This document shows positions 9,119-17,198 of a stretch of DNA of 64,000 nt, in pieces. The stretch covers positions 35,216-99,215 of the forward strand of contig JAISMF010000038.1 of assembly GCA_031276865.1 (NCBI GenBank), given 5' to 3'. Position 1 is the stretch's first letter. Every line of letters begins with the position of its first letter. The DNA is from Deltaproteobacteria bacterium. GTDB taxonomy: Bacteria; Desulfobacterota; Desulfarculia; Adiutricales; Adiutricaceae. The translations under genes and the position numbers were made by a program. The notes under the pieces are model-generated. The model ran no database searches and was not told where the DNA came from. It saw nothing but the letters and a program-made list of their open reading frames with translations.

Positions 9119-9877
9119 TCAGTCGAGGGATGGCCTTGCGAGCCAGAGTCCGCCCAGGGTGAGGCACAGAAAATAGAAGCAGTCGTTTAAATCGATAAGC
9201 CCCAGCGTGAAGTGGGCGAGCCTGGGCGCGAAGGCCAAACCCTGGGCCAGGGCGGCCGGAAATTCAGGGAGGTAGGGAGCGGCCCAGCCCATGGCCCAGA
9301 ACAGCCCCAGCGCGCCCAGGGTGCATAGGGCCGAGGACACCGGCCCCCCGCAAAAGGAGGATACGGCCAGACCCACGGAAACGAAGGCCGAGATCAAAAG
9401 GATGAAGCCTAAAAGGGACGTTATGAGGATCTTAAGGCTGCCGGCGCCCAGGAAGACCAGGATAAGATAAGGCGGAAGGCTTAAAAGGGTGAGCAGGGTG
9501 AGGGATCCGAGCGAACTCAGATAGTGCGACAGCGCCATCTCGAGCGGGCTCAACGGCCAGCTGTAGACCAGATCCAGATGCCCGCCCGAAGCCGACACGC
9601 TGAAGGCCCGCATGGTGGAAAGAGGCGTCACCAGCATGATGATGAGCCCCAGCTGGGAAAGCGAGCCCGAAAAGAGGACCAGCCCCGCGTCCAGCGCCCG
9701 GCCCCGGGCGAGGGCGCCCATTTCGGCCAGGGAATAGTCCGCCACGGCGTTGTAGAACCAGAGGCCGGAGAGGCCCAGGAAGACCAGGATGGAGAGCCCT
9801 CCGGGCGAGCCGCTCCAAAAAGAGCGCCACTCGGCGCGGGCCAAGGCTAAAACATAGGCCGGACGGATCTTTTTCAC
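9119..9877 (-). CDS. ABC-2 type exporter permease
   Basis: A 252-residue inner-membrane protein with about six hydrophobic segments, starting after a short cytoplasmic N-terminus (YVLALARAEWRSFW). A conserved-looking loop (STMRAFSVSASGGHLDLVYSWPLSPLE) resembles the elbow-helix region of GldF/NosY-like permeases, where export permeases read ERERGT-like sequences. The start is GTG at 9877, overlapping the ATPase stop in GTGA, so translation is coupled. Substrate unknown. No auxiliary GldG-like gene follows; the genes beyond belong to an unrelated decayed zone, so the operon may have been cut short here. Confidence 0.8.
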   Translation of the reverse strand: MKKIRPAYVLALARAEWRSFWSGSPGGLSILVFLGLSGLWFYNAVADYSLAEMGALARGRALDAGLVLFSGSLSQLGLIIMLVTPLSTMRAFSVSASGGHLDLVYSWPLSPLEMALSHYLSSLGSLTLLTLLSLPPYLILVFLGAGSLKILITSLLGFILLISAFVSVGLAVSSFCGGPVSSALCTLGALGLFWAMGWAAPYLPEFPAALAQGLAFAPRLAHFTLGLIDLNDCFYFLCLTLGGLWLARPSLD

Positions 9878-10608
9878 GGTTTCCCCAGGGCTTTGAAGTA
9901 GATTTCCTTAGTAAGAGAAGCCTCATCACCGGACGCCTCGCCCTTAAGGCCCTCTCCCAGCTCCATCCATGAGCCAGCGGCCTTGAGCTCGCCTCCGGCG
10001 ATGACGAGGACCCCTCCGGTGAGGGCCGCGGCCTCGGGGAGGTTGTGGCTGGAAATGAGGAGGGTGGTATCCGGGGGGAGGGAGGCGACCAGGGTTTTCA
10101 GCCTCTCGGCCTCTTCCGGATCGAGGCTCGCCCCCGGCTCGTCCAAAATGACCAAAGCCGGGCTTCCGATGAGCGCCAGAGCCAGGGCGGCTTGGCGGCG
10201 GCTTCCCAAAGAAAGGCGTCCGGCGGGGCGTTTGAGTTTGTCTTCGAGATTCAGGGACTCCGACAGCCTCTCCTTTTCTCTTGCGGCCTCGGCGTGGGTC
10301 AGGCCCCGGAAACGGGCCGCCAGGGTCAGGTGCTCCTCCACCGTGAGCTCGGCGATCAAGGGCGCCCGTTCGGGAAGCCAGCCCAGAAAGCCCGGAACCG
10401 TTCTCCGCTCCTTCGGATCCTTCCCTTGGGCGGTTATGGATCCGCCGTCCGGAGAAAGCGCACCGGCCACGATCTTCATGAGAGTGCTTTTACCGGCGCC
10501 GTTGGGACCCAGAAGGGCCGTCCTCCAGCCCCTTTTTATTTCAAAGGAAACGGAGTTCAAGGCCCTGAAGGATCCGAAACTGCGGGAGAGGTTTTCGGCT
10601 TTAATCAC
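9874..10608 (-). CDS. ABC exporter ATP-binding subunit
   Basis: A 244-residue ATPase of the CcmA/GldA-like class. Walker A is GPNGAGKSTLMK, the Q-loop region is FLGWLPERAPL, the signature is degenerate (RLSLGSRRQAAL, usually LSGGQ/LSKGM), Walker B is LVILDEPGASLD, and the switch histidine is in LLISSHN. I use the GTG at 10608 (VIKAENLSRSFG) because an upstream ATG at 10740 would add about 44 residues with no family similarity, and AAAGGCGAGG precedes the GTG. It forms a two-gene operon with the permease at 9119-9877. Confidence 0.8.
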   Translation of the reverse strand: MIKAENLSRSFGSFRALNSVSFEIKRGWRTALLGPNGAGKSTLMKIVAGALSPDGGSITAQGKDPKERRTVPGFLGWLPERAPLIAELTVEEHLTLAARFRGLTHAEAAREKERLSESLNLEDKLKRPAGRLSLGSRRQAALALALIGSPALVILDEPGASLDPEEAERLKTLVASLPPDTTLLISSHNLPEAAALTGGVLVIAGGELKAAGSWMELGEGLKGEASGDEASLTKEIYFKALGKP

Positions 10609-10802
10609 GCCTCGCCTTTCAAGCCCCGGGACGCTCCCACGGGCGGGATGAAAATACTTAAATTGTCCGTGAAGCGAAAAACTTTGGAAGCCGACGGGGA
10701 AGCGACCGGAAAAAATGGGGCGGGAATAATGGTTTCGCAACTGAATCCCGTGAATGAAAACGGGGGGCCGGAAGTTTCCGTGATTCCTAAAGCCATGAAG
10801 GT

Positions 10803-12791
10803 TTAATCAAAAGTATAGATATTCAATGTAAAAGAATTTAACCAAAAAGGATCCGTATTTTTTGATAGATAATCTATTTTTAGTGAGTTCAATCCTGATG
10901 TTATAGTTATATATTTAACTTTATTATTTTTTAATATAAAATTTTTATTATTATATAAATATTTAAAATCTTCTTTATTTCTTATTAATGGAGAAATTAA
11001 GAATCCTGTTTCACACATACTAGGAATAATTCTATAAAAATATATTAATCCATTTTCTAATTCAATTATAATATATATAGGTGTAATTTTATAAATAAAA
11101 TTAGCTAAATCTCCAATTAAAGATTTTTGTAAAGTGAATGATATATAAATTAAATTATTATATTGTGATACATCAATCCTATCATTTAAATTATATTTAG
11201 ATGAATATCTTAAATTTTCTTCAATATTAAATATTTTATTTTTTTGGTTCTGATTTAATATTAAATAATCTTTATATTCTCCTATTAAATTATAATAATT
11301 CAATATTACAGGAAAACTAATCCCATCTTCTATGGTTACTAATCGATGATCTATTGTACCAATTTTATAAAAAATATTATCAGGCGCTTTATATTTATCT
11401 AATAAATGCTGCACATTTAATTTTAGTAATGCAGGATGATATGCCATATAACTTTGAAAAGCTATCCTTGGATTCCATTTATTTGAGGTAACTAATAATA
11501 AAGCCTGATCATAGGTGTACAGATCGGAAGTTCCTGGTAAATTAGGTAGATGATATTCATTTAAAATATTATTTTTACTTTGCGTATATTGGTTAATAAA
11601 ATAATTTTTTTCAGTAATAATATGATAAATACCATTAATAGAACGAATTAAAGGAGGAAGTCTATATTTATGAGAGCTAAAAAAGATAACTAATTGTACA
11701 AAAATAAAAAGTATAATAATTGTACCTGAAAAAATTCTAATGTTCATTTTTTTAAATTTAAAAATGAGCGGAAATATCAGAAAAAAATGTATTAATATAG
11801 TGAAATAATTTGCAATATGTCCATAATCGTTTCGTACAAAACTTGCTTTAAATAATATTAAAAGAAATGAACTAATCAGCAGAAAAAAAATAATTTTGTC
11901 TATTAATTTTAAATCAATCTCTTTATAAAATATTATAAGTAATACAATATTAAAGAATAAAAATATAATATCTAAATAAAAATTATTAAATAAACTCATA
12001 GCTTCAGTATGAGTTGATGCTATTAAATAACTATAATAAATAAAATTAAAAATATTAGATATTTGTTGTCCTGCCAAAGTCCAAAAAAATATAAATGATA
12101 TATAAAAAGTAATTATGCTAATAATTAAAAAATTATATTTTTTAATATATATTAAATATAAATATAATATAAATTGAATAAATAATATATAAAAAAGATA
12201 TGTTGATTTTATTAAAGTAAATAAACTAAATATTATTAATGATAATATTAGTAAAAATATATTATTTTTATTTGTAGTATCAAAATCTAATATAATTTTA
12301 AAAATAGTTATTATAGGTAATACATAATAAATAGACTCTCCAGAATTCATGCCAATTAATGGAATTAAAAAAATAAAAACACAATGAAAATTTATATTTT
12401 TATCAATAATATTAAATATTATAAATATATAGAAAATTGAAATTAATATGCCTAAAAATAAAGTCATATTATATAATCGAGGAAAATTAATGCCTGCCAT
12501 TAAATTAAAATATGGACCATAAGTGAAGATTAAATCTTGTCCAAATTGATAATTATAATCATAAGATGACGCCAAAGAATATACGAATGAAGGATCTAAG
12601 TCAGCAGTTGGACCCCATAGTTTAAATTGAACTACGGACAACAGTATCAGTGCGGAAAAAATTACTAAGAGAATTATATTTTTTTTTGAAGTCAATTGCG
12701 ACACACTTATACAATAGTTACGGTAAATCCAGTCTATTTCATTTTTCTTACGGGTTTGGATGTTACGTTCTTCTTGAACCCCCGTCCGCAT
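10803..12791 (-). CDS. AT-rich polytopic membrane protein, GT-C-like
   Basis: A 662-residue protein with about ten hydrophobic segments, then a ~200-residue mostly soluble C-terminal region. Near residue 75 it reads DLDPSFVYSLASSYDYNYQF and GQDLIFTYGPYFNL. A similar D-P-S-W ... F-G-R-D-I-V-F-T-Y-G-P-L motif occurs in uncharacterised large membrane proteins that look like GT-C glycosyltransferases, so a role in surface glycan synthesis is possible but unproven. Base composition is extremely A/T-rich, in stark contrast with the GC-rich ABC operons on both sides, which points to horizontal acquisition. The first ~15 codons are GC-richer than the body, so the 5' end sits at the insertion boundary and the start is uncertain. 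Confidence 0.65.
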   Translation of the reverse strand: MRTGVQEERNIQTRKKNEIDWIYRNYCISVSQLTSKKNIILLVIFSALILLSVVQFKLWGPTADLDPSFVYSLASSYDYNYQFGQDLIFTYGPYFNLMAGINFPRLYNMTLFLGILISIFYIFIIFNIIDKNINFHCVFIFLIPLIGMNSGESIYYVLPIITIFKIILDFDTTNKNNIFLLILSLIIFSLFTLIKSTYLFYILFIQFILYLYLIYIKKYNFLIISIITFYISFIFFWTLAGQQISNIFNFIYYSYLIASTHTEAMSLFNNFYLDIIFLFFNIVLLIIFYKEIDLKLIDKIIFFLLISSFLLILFKASFVRNDYGHIANYFTILIHFFLIFPLIFKFKKMNIRIFSGTIIILFIFVQLVIFFSSHKYRLPPLIRSINGIYHIITEKNYFINQYTQSKNNILNEYHLPNLPGTSDLYTYDQALLLVTSNKWNPRIAFQSYMAYHPALLKLNVQHLLDKYKAPDNIFYKIGTIDHRLVTIEDGISFPVILNYYNLIGEYKDYLILNQNQKNKIFNIEENLRYSSKYNLNDRIDVSQYNNLIYISFTLQKSLIGDLANFIYKITPIYIIIELENGLIYFYRIIPSMCETGFLISPLIRNKEDFKYLYNNKNFILKNNKVKYITITSGLNSLKIDYLSKNTDPFWLNSFTLNIYTFD

Positions 12792-13174
12792 CGGCTAGGA
12801 GCCTTAACGGCGGAATATTCCTTTCCATCCTAGATTAGCGCGGCGACAATCCGGATCGGTTCATGAGAGGGACTCGCGGTGGCCCTCCGGGAGCCCCGTG
12901 CGGATCTGAATTTTCCGTAAACGCTCCCCCTGTTCTTCGTGCAAACATAGCGGATTAAAAGAGCGCGTTCCGAAAGCGGCGGAAACCCTGTTCGCGACCC
13001 TTCCCCCGCCGCGCTTCAACGCCTTCGCGCCGGTTACGGCGCCGCGTCGTCCGGCCGAGTTTTTATAGTTAGATCCCGGAAGAGGACCATTTCCGTCATT
13101 CCGAGCGAAATCATCTCGGGCGGCCTTTTCGTATCGCGGAGCTCATCCTCCCCGTTAGGCTGACAGCGGTCTTC
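12792..13174. other. GC-rich spacer, nothing recognised
   Basis: Separates the AT-rich membrane protein gene from the amino acid transporter operon. No coding pattern or clear terminator was found on either strand. Confidence 0.4.
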
Positions 13175-13894
13175 TCAGCGCCCGCCCTCCTCCGGGAGGG
13201 CCAGGCGTTTTTCCGCCAGACCCAAGAGCCAGGTGGCTATGGTCACCAGGGCCAGGTAGTAGAGGGCGGTGAGGAGGTAGCACTCGAAGTGCCGGAAATA
13301 CAGCGAGGCCACAGACGAGGCCTCGCCCGTGAGTTCCGTGATGGTGACGATAAGCGCCAAGGACGAGTATTTTATAAGGTAGACGATCTCGTTTCCGCAG
13401 CCGGGAAGCGCCCTCCTAAAGGCCATCGGAGCGGTTATGTGCCAGAAGGCGGCGCTTTTGGAGAAGCCCAGCGCCTGGGCCGCCAGGTACTGGCCCTTTT
13501 TAATGGAGAGGATGGCGCCGCGGATGTATTCCGACTGATAGGCGCCGCTGCACATGGCGAAGGCCGTGACCGAGGCGACGTAGGGGGAGAGGCGGAAGAG
13601 ATCGGAGAAGGGGCGGATCTCCGGACCGAAATGGGCCTCCAGAAAAAGGCTCACGGAGGGAAGCCCGTAGAACCACATCATGAGCTGCACCACCAGGGGC
13701 GTGCCCCGAAAGACGCCCACGTAGAAATCCAAAAGGCGGCTCAGCCATTTCCTCCCCGAGGCCCGCCCGGCCCCCGCCAGGACGCCTATGAGGATCCCCA
13801 GGAGGGCGGAGGGGACGATGATCTGGACGCTTAAAATCAGGCCCCGGTTCAAAGCCGGGATGAGCTCGAGGCGGTAGAACTCCAGGGTGCCCAT
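13175..13894 (-). CDS. Polar amino acid ABC transporter permease (second)
   Basis: A 239-residue His/Glu/Gln/Arg-type permease with about five hydrophobic segments. The opening FYRLELIPALNRGLILSVQI and the loop GVFRGTPLVVQLMMWFYG are typical of HisM/GlnP-like subunits, as are SGAYQSEYIRGAI and the EAA loop QYLAAQALGFSKSAAFWHITAP. It follows the ATPase gene with a three-base gap and ends the operon. It pairs with the permease at 14677-15378 to form a heterodimeric channel. Confidence 0.9.
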   Translation of the reverse strand: MGTLEFYRLELIPALNRGLILSVQIIVPSALLGILIGVLAGAGRASGRKWLSRLLDFYVGVFRGTPLVVQLMMWFYGLPSVSLFLEAHFGPEIRPFSDLFRLSPYVASVTAFAMCSGAYQSEYIRGAILSIKKGQYLAAQALGFSKSAAFWHITAPMAFRRALPGCGNEIVYLIKYSSLALIVTITELTGEASSVASLYFRHFECYLLTALYYLALVTIATWLLGLAEKRLALPEEGGR

Positions 13895-13897
13895 TTT

Positions 13898-14677
13898 CTA
13901 GCGCCCCGTAACTTCGGAGAGTTTCCGGCAGAAGAGCCCGGCCCGGGAAGGCGAGTTTTCGTCCAAGAGCTCCTCCGGGCTTCCCCGTTCGGTGATCCTC
14001 CCGTCTTCCATGAAGAGGATCTCCTTTGTCAAATGCCGGGCGAAGCCCACCTGGTGGGTGACCATGAGCATGGTCATGCCGCTTTGGAATAGATCTTGAA
14101 TGACGTTTAAGACCTCGCCTATGAGCTCGGGATCCAGGGCGCTGGTGGGCTCGTCTAAAAGCATGACCTTGGGATCCATGGCGAGGGCCCGGGCGATGGA
14201 GACCCTTTGCTTTTGCCCTCCCGAGAGCTGGGCGGGGTAAAGATCCTCCTTCCCTCCGAGGCCCACCCGCTCCAGCTCCTCTTCGGCCCGTTTGTAAGCC
14301 GGGGCCTTCCTCATCCCCTTCACCCTCCGGAGGGCGACCGCGACGTTGTCGCGGGCGTTCAAGTGATCGAAGAGGTTGAAGTCCTGAAAGATCATGCCGA
14401 TCTTTTCCCGAAACAGGCGGATGTCCTTCTTTCCCATCTCCCGGGCGCTCTCCCCGTCCAGAAAGACGTCCCCCGCGTCCGGTACGACTAAGAAATGCGC
14501 GCACTGGAGCAGGGTGCTTTTCCCGCCGCCCGAGGGTCCGATCAAGACCTTGAGCTCCCCCTTGTTCAAGTTCAGGGAGACCTCGTCTAAGATGAGCTTC
14601 CCCCCCATGGTTTTGGAGACGCCCCGGATGTCCAAAAGGGGCCCCGGGCTTCCGGGCGAATTGGAAGAGGGATCCAT
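13898..14677 (-). CDS. Polar amino acid ABC transporter ATPase
   Basis: A 259-residue GlnQ/HisP-like ATPase. Walker A is GPSGGGKSTLLQC, the Q-loop is IGMIFQDFNLFDHL, the signature is LSGGQKQRV, Walker B is VMLLDEPTSALDPE, the switch histidine is in LMVTHQ, and the family marker ITERGSPEEL follows. I use the ATG at 14677 rather than the TTG one codon earlier. That ATG shares bases with the TGA of the upstream permease (TGATG), giving tight coupling. Confidence 0.9.
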   Translation of the reverse strand: MDPSSNSPGSPGPLLDIRGVSKTMGGKLILDEVSLNLNKGELKVLIGPSGGGKSTLLQCAHFLVVPDAGDVFLDGESAREMGKKDIRLFREKIGMIFQDFNLFDHLNARDNVAVALRRVKGMRKAPAYKRAEEELERVGLGGKEDLYPAQLSGGQKQRVSIARALAMDPKVMLLDEPTSALDPELIGEVLNVIQDLFQSGMTMLMVTHQVGFARHLTKEILFMEDGRITERGSPEELLDENSPSRAGLFCRKLSEVTGR

Positions 14678-15378
14678 CAAAGCGCCTGGTTCCCCAGCCC
14701 CGGAATCATGGTGGCCCTCCGGACGCGTTTTAAAAGCGAGACCCCCAGCCAGGTGAGGACGAAGTACAAGGCCCCGGCCAAAAGATAGAAGGTCACGTGG
14801 CGATAGGTTTGCGACGCCATGAACTTGGTGCGGGCCATGATTTCCAGGGTTCCCAGGGTGTAGGCCACGGCCGAGTCCTTGAGGAGGATGGAGTACTCGT
14901 TGGACCAGGCGGGAATGGAGAGGCGCAAGGCCTGGGGGAGCACGATGCGCGTGACCGCCGTGAAGCTAGAGAAGCCCAAGGCCCGGGCCGCCTTGAACTG
15001 CCCCGGGGAAACCGAGAGGATGGCGCCTTTGAATATCTGGGACTGGTAGGCCCCGCTCGCGAGCCCCAGGGCCGCGAGCGAGGCGGAGAAGGGGGAGAAG
15101 GCGTGCCGCAGGTGGAAAAGGGAGTGGAGAAGCCTTTCCAGGATGGGGTAGACCCCGAAATAGACCAGGAAGAGGAGGACGAGGATGGGCACCCCCCGGA
15201 AAAACCAGACGTAGACGCCCAAAAGCCTTCCCAGGGGCCGGGGTCCGTAGACCCTGAGCGAGGCCAATGGGAGTCCGATCGCGAAACCCAGGGACATGGC
15301 CCCCAGGATCAGCCCCGCGGTCCAGCCGGTGCCCTTGAGGATGTAGAAAGCCGACTCGAGAAATTGCTGGAGATCCAT
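14677..15378 (-). CDS. Polar amino acid ABC transporter permease (first)
   Basis: A 233-residue permease with the same architecture as its partner: FYILKGTGWTAGLILGAMSL, VWFFRGVPILVLLFLVYFG, SGAYQSQIFKGAI and the EAA loop QFKAARALGFSSFTAVTRIVLP. It is the first gene after the binding-protein gene, separated by ~220 bases that contain a strong hairpin. Its stop codon overlaps the start of the ATPase gene. Confidence 0.9.
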   Translation of the reverse strand: MDLQQFLESAFYILKGTGWTAGLILGAMSLGFAIGLPLASLRVYGPRPLGRLLGVYVWFFRGVPILVLLFLVYFGVYPILERLLHSLFHLRHAFSPFSASLAALGLASGAYQSQIFKGAILSVSPGQFKAARALGFSSFTAVTRIVLPQALRLSIPAWSNEYSILLKDSAVAYTLGTLEIMARTKFMASQTYRHVTFYLLAGALYFVLTWLGVSLLKRVRRATMIPGLGNQAL

Positions 15379-15543
15379 TGCGTCGGAAAAGAAACTCTCC
15401 CACCCGAGGGGGTTGTCCCGCGGACGGACGTGAGGAGGGAAGGGTTAGGGAGGCGGAAGGAGAGACTCCGGAAGCCGCCGGAGGAGTTAAAAAGGCCGGA
15501 AGACTTTTTCCGGATCGTCCGCGCCTTTCACGGCGCGAAAGGA

Positions 15544-15570
15544 GGCGGGGCCGCCCTCCGCGGCCCCGCC
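15544..15570 (-). terminator. Perfect 10-bp hairpin between binding-protein and permease genes
   Basis: GGCGGGGCCG (15544-15553) and CGGCCCCGCC (15561-15570) pair perfectly around a seven-base loop, 30 bases after the binding-protein stop codon. No T run follows on the minus strand. It is better read as an attenuator or mRNA-stabilising hairpin that allows more binding protein than permease, a common arrangement in such operons. Confidence 0.55.
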
Positions 15571-15599
15571 GGAACGGGAAAAAGGCCGCCGGCTCCGGA

Positions 15600-16349
15600 T
15601 TAGTGCTTCGCCGGATTGTACTTCTCGATCAGGGTCTGCCAGTAGGGGTCGGCCATGAGGAGGGCGAGCCCCTCGTTTAGGGTGGAAAGGAGCTCCGGGT
15701 TGTCCTTGTTCACGGCGTAGGCGAACTGCTCCTCGGGTATTCCGGCGTCCCCCAAGATTTTCACCGGCTGGGATTTCACGGCTATGAGGGCCGGGGCGTC
15801 GTTCATGACGGCCGCGTCGATTCTGCCGTTAACCACCTCGGCCACCGCCATCTCGAAGTTGTCGTACTGGCGGATGGTGTAGTCGCGGCCGTCCTTTTTG
15901 TTGGAGTCGATCATGCTCTTGGCCTCGCTCGTGCCCAGCTGCACCCCGATGGTCTTGCCGCCGTTTAAAACCTCGTCCAAGGTCAGATTCGAGTTATTGG
16001 ACACCACCACCACCTGTTTGACCACCCAGTAGGGTATGGTGAAGGCCACCTGCTCCGCCCGCTCCTTGGAGACGGAGAGCCCGGAGGCGATGATGTCGAT
16101 CTTCTTCTCCTTTAAGCTGGTGATGATGCTGGACCAGGGCAGGGCCTCGTGGACGACCGTGAAGCCCTGCTTCTGGGCGATCCAGTTCAAAGCGTCCACA
16201 TCGAAGCCGGCGGCCTTGCCGCCCGGCTCCATGTAGGCGAAGGGCTTGAAATCGCCGTCGATGCCGTTTATGAGCTCCCCTTCGGCGAAAAGGGGGAGGG
16301 CGGAGAAAAGTAAAACGGAAAAACTAAGAAGGAAAAGTTTTTTCAGCAT
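15600..16349 (-). CDS. Periplasmic amino acid-binding protein
   Basis: A 249-residue family-3 solute-binding protein. A signal peptide (MLKKLFLLSFSVLLFSALPLFA) is followed by the typical DGDFKPFAYMEPGGKAAGFDVDA, where aromatic and acidic residues line the ligand site, then LPWSSIITSLKEKKIDIIASG and SVSKERAEQVAFTIPY. IGVQLGTSEA and GRIDAAVMNDAPAL in lobe 2 match the family. Ligand is a polar amino acid, not further resolvable. AGAGGTT precedes the ATG. First gene of the operon; no operator is evident upstream. Confidence 0.9.
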   Translation of the reverse strand: MLKKLFLLSFSVLLFSALPLFAEGELINGIDGDFKPFAYMEPGGKAAGFDVDALNWIAQKQGFTVVHEALPWSSIITSLKEKKIDIIASGLSVSKERAEQVAFTIPYWVVKQVVVVSNNSNLTLDEVLNGGKTIGVQLGTSEAKSMIDSNKKDGRDYTIRQYDNFEMAVAEVVNGRIDAAVMNDAPALIAVKSQPVKILGDAGIPEEQFAYAVNKDNPELLSTLNEGLALLMADPYWQTLIEKYNPAKH

Positions 16350-17198
16350 GTCGAACCTCTTTTATCTCACCCGACGGCGGTTCCGGACCCCGGAAAAGGT
16401 CCGGGGGGAAAACATCGGGCTGATTGGGCCTAAGTTTATTTAAGCGCCCCCGAGGCGCTCTCCGTAAGGGGGGCCGCGGGAGAAGAAAGCCGAAGACGCG
16501 CCCGTTTTCCGCGGGGGCTTTCTTCCGGGCCCTTATGAGGGAAAAAGACCGGACGGAAGCGAAAATCAGCGGAAGGGGTGGTTTTCATGAGAGAACATTT
16601 TAGTTAGTCCCAAGGGAAATTACAATAGAATGTTAGTAGCGGCGGACTTTTCGGCCGGAAAGGGAAACAGGCGGGAAATGGCCGTTTTCCTAAAAGAAGG
16701 AGGTTTTAAGCGGAGCGTCTAGGGCGGGGTTTGGAGAGGGGAGCGTGGCCGGTGGTTCGGGGAGGGGAGCTGGAACCGCGCCCCGGTATCTAATTCCGGA
16801 CCTTTTTAGGCGAAATAATATGAAGCGTCGAGGAAGCTTGATAAGGAAATTATACTAAATTATCTAAATTAACGTCTCAAAATACCTCGGGACGCTCTTT
16901 GCCCCGGGCCGCGGAAAAAAAACGCGGGCGGCGCCTCACGGGTAGGAGGCGGAAAAAGAGGCCCCGCGGAAGGGCCGGGGGCGCGCGTCGGACGCGGCCG
17001 AGGCCATCGAACGGAGAAAACGGAACATAGTTTGGAACGCGGAACAAAGTCGAAGGGCCTAAAGCGATCCTGAAAAACCATCGGGCGCGGTCTCATTTTT
17101 GAAGTGGAAAAAAATTTATAGCGGCCGAAGCTTGTTTCAACACGTGAGAACTCGCCACCGTGAAGACGTTAGTTTCCCGCCGCTCATTTATTTATGTT
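16350..17198. other. Long spacer, no gene recognised
   Basis: About 850 bases between two minus-strand genes, so it must hold the promoter of the amino acid transporter operon. Composition alternates between GC-rich blocks and an AT-rich patch near 16815-16875. The short open frames are rich in Arg/Pro and lack any motif; I do not count them as genes. Confidence 0.45.

Noticed and set aside
16869..17096. 75-residue Arg/Pro-rich minus-strand open frame
   Set aside because: Composition is that of random GC-rich sequence; no start signal or similarity.
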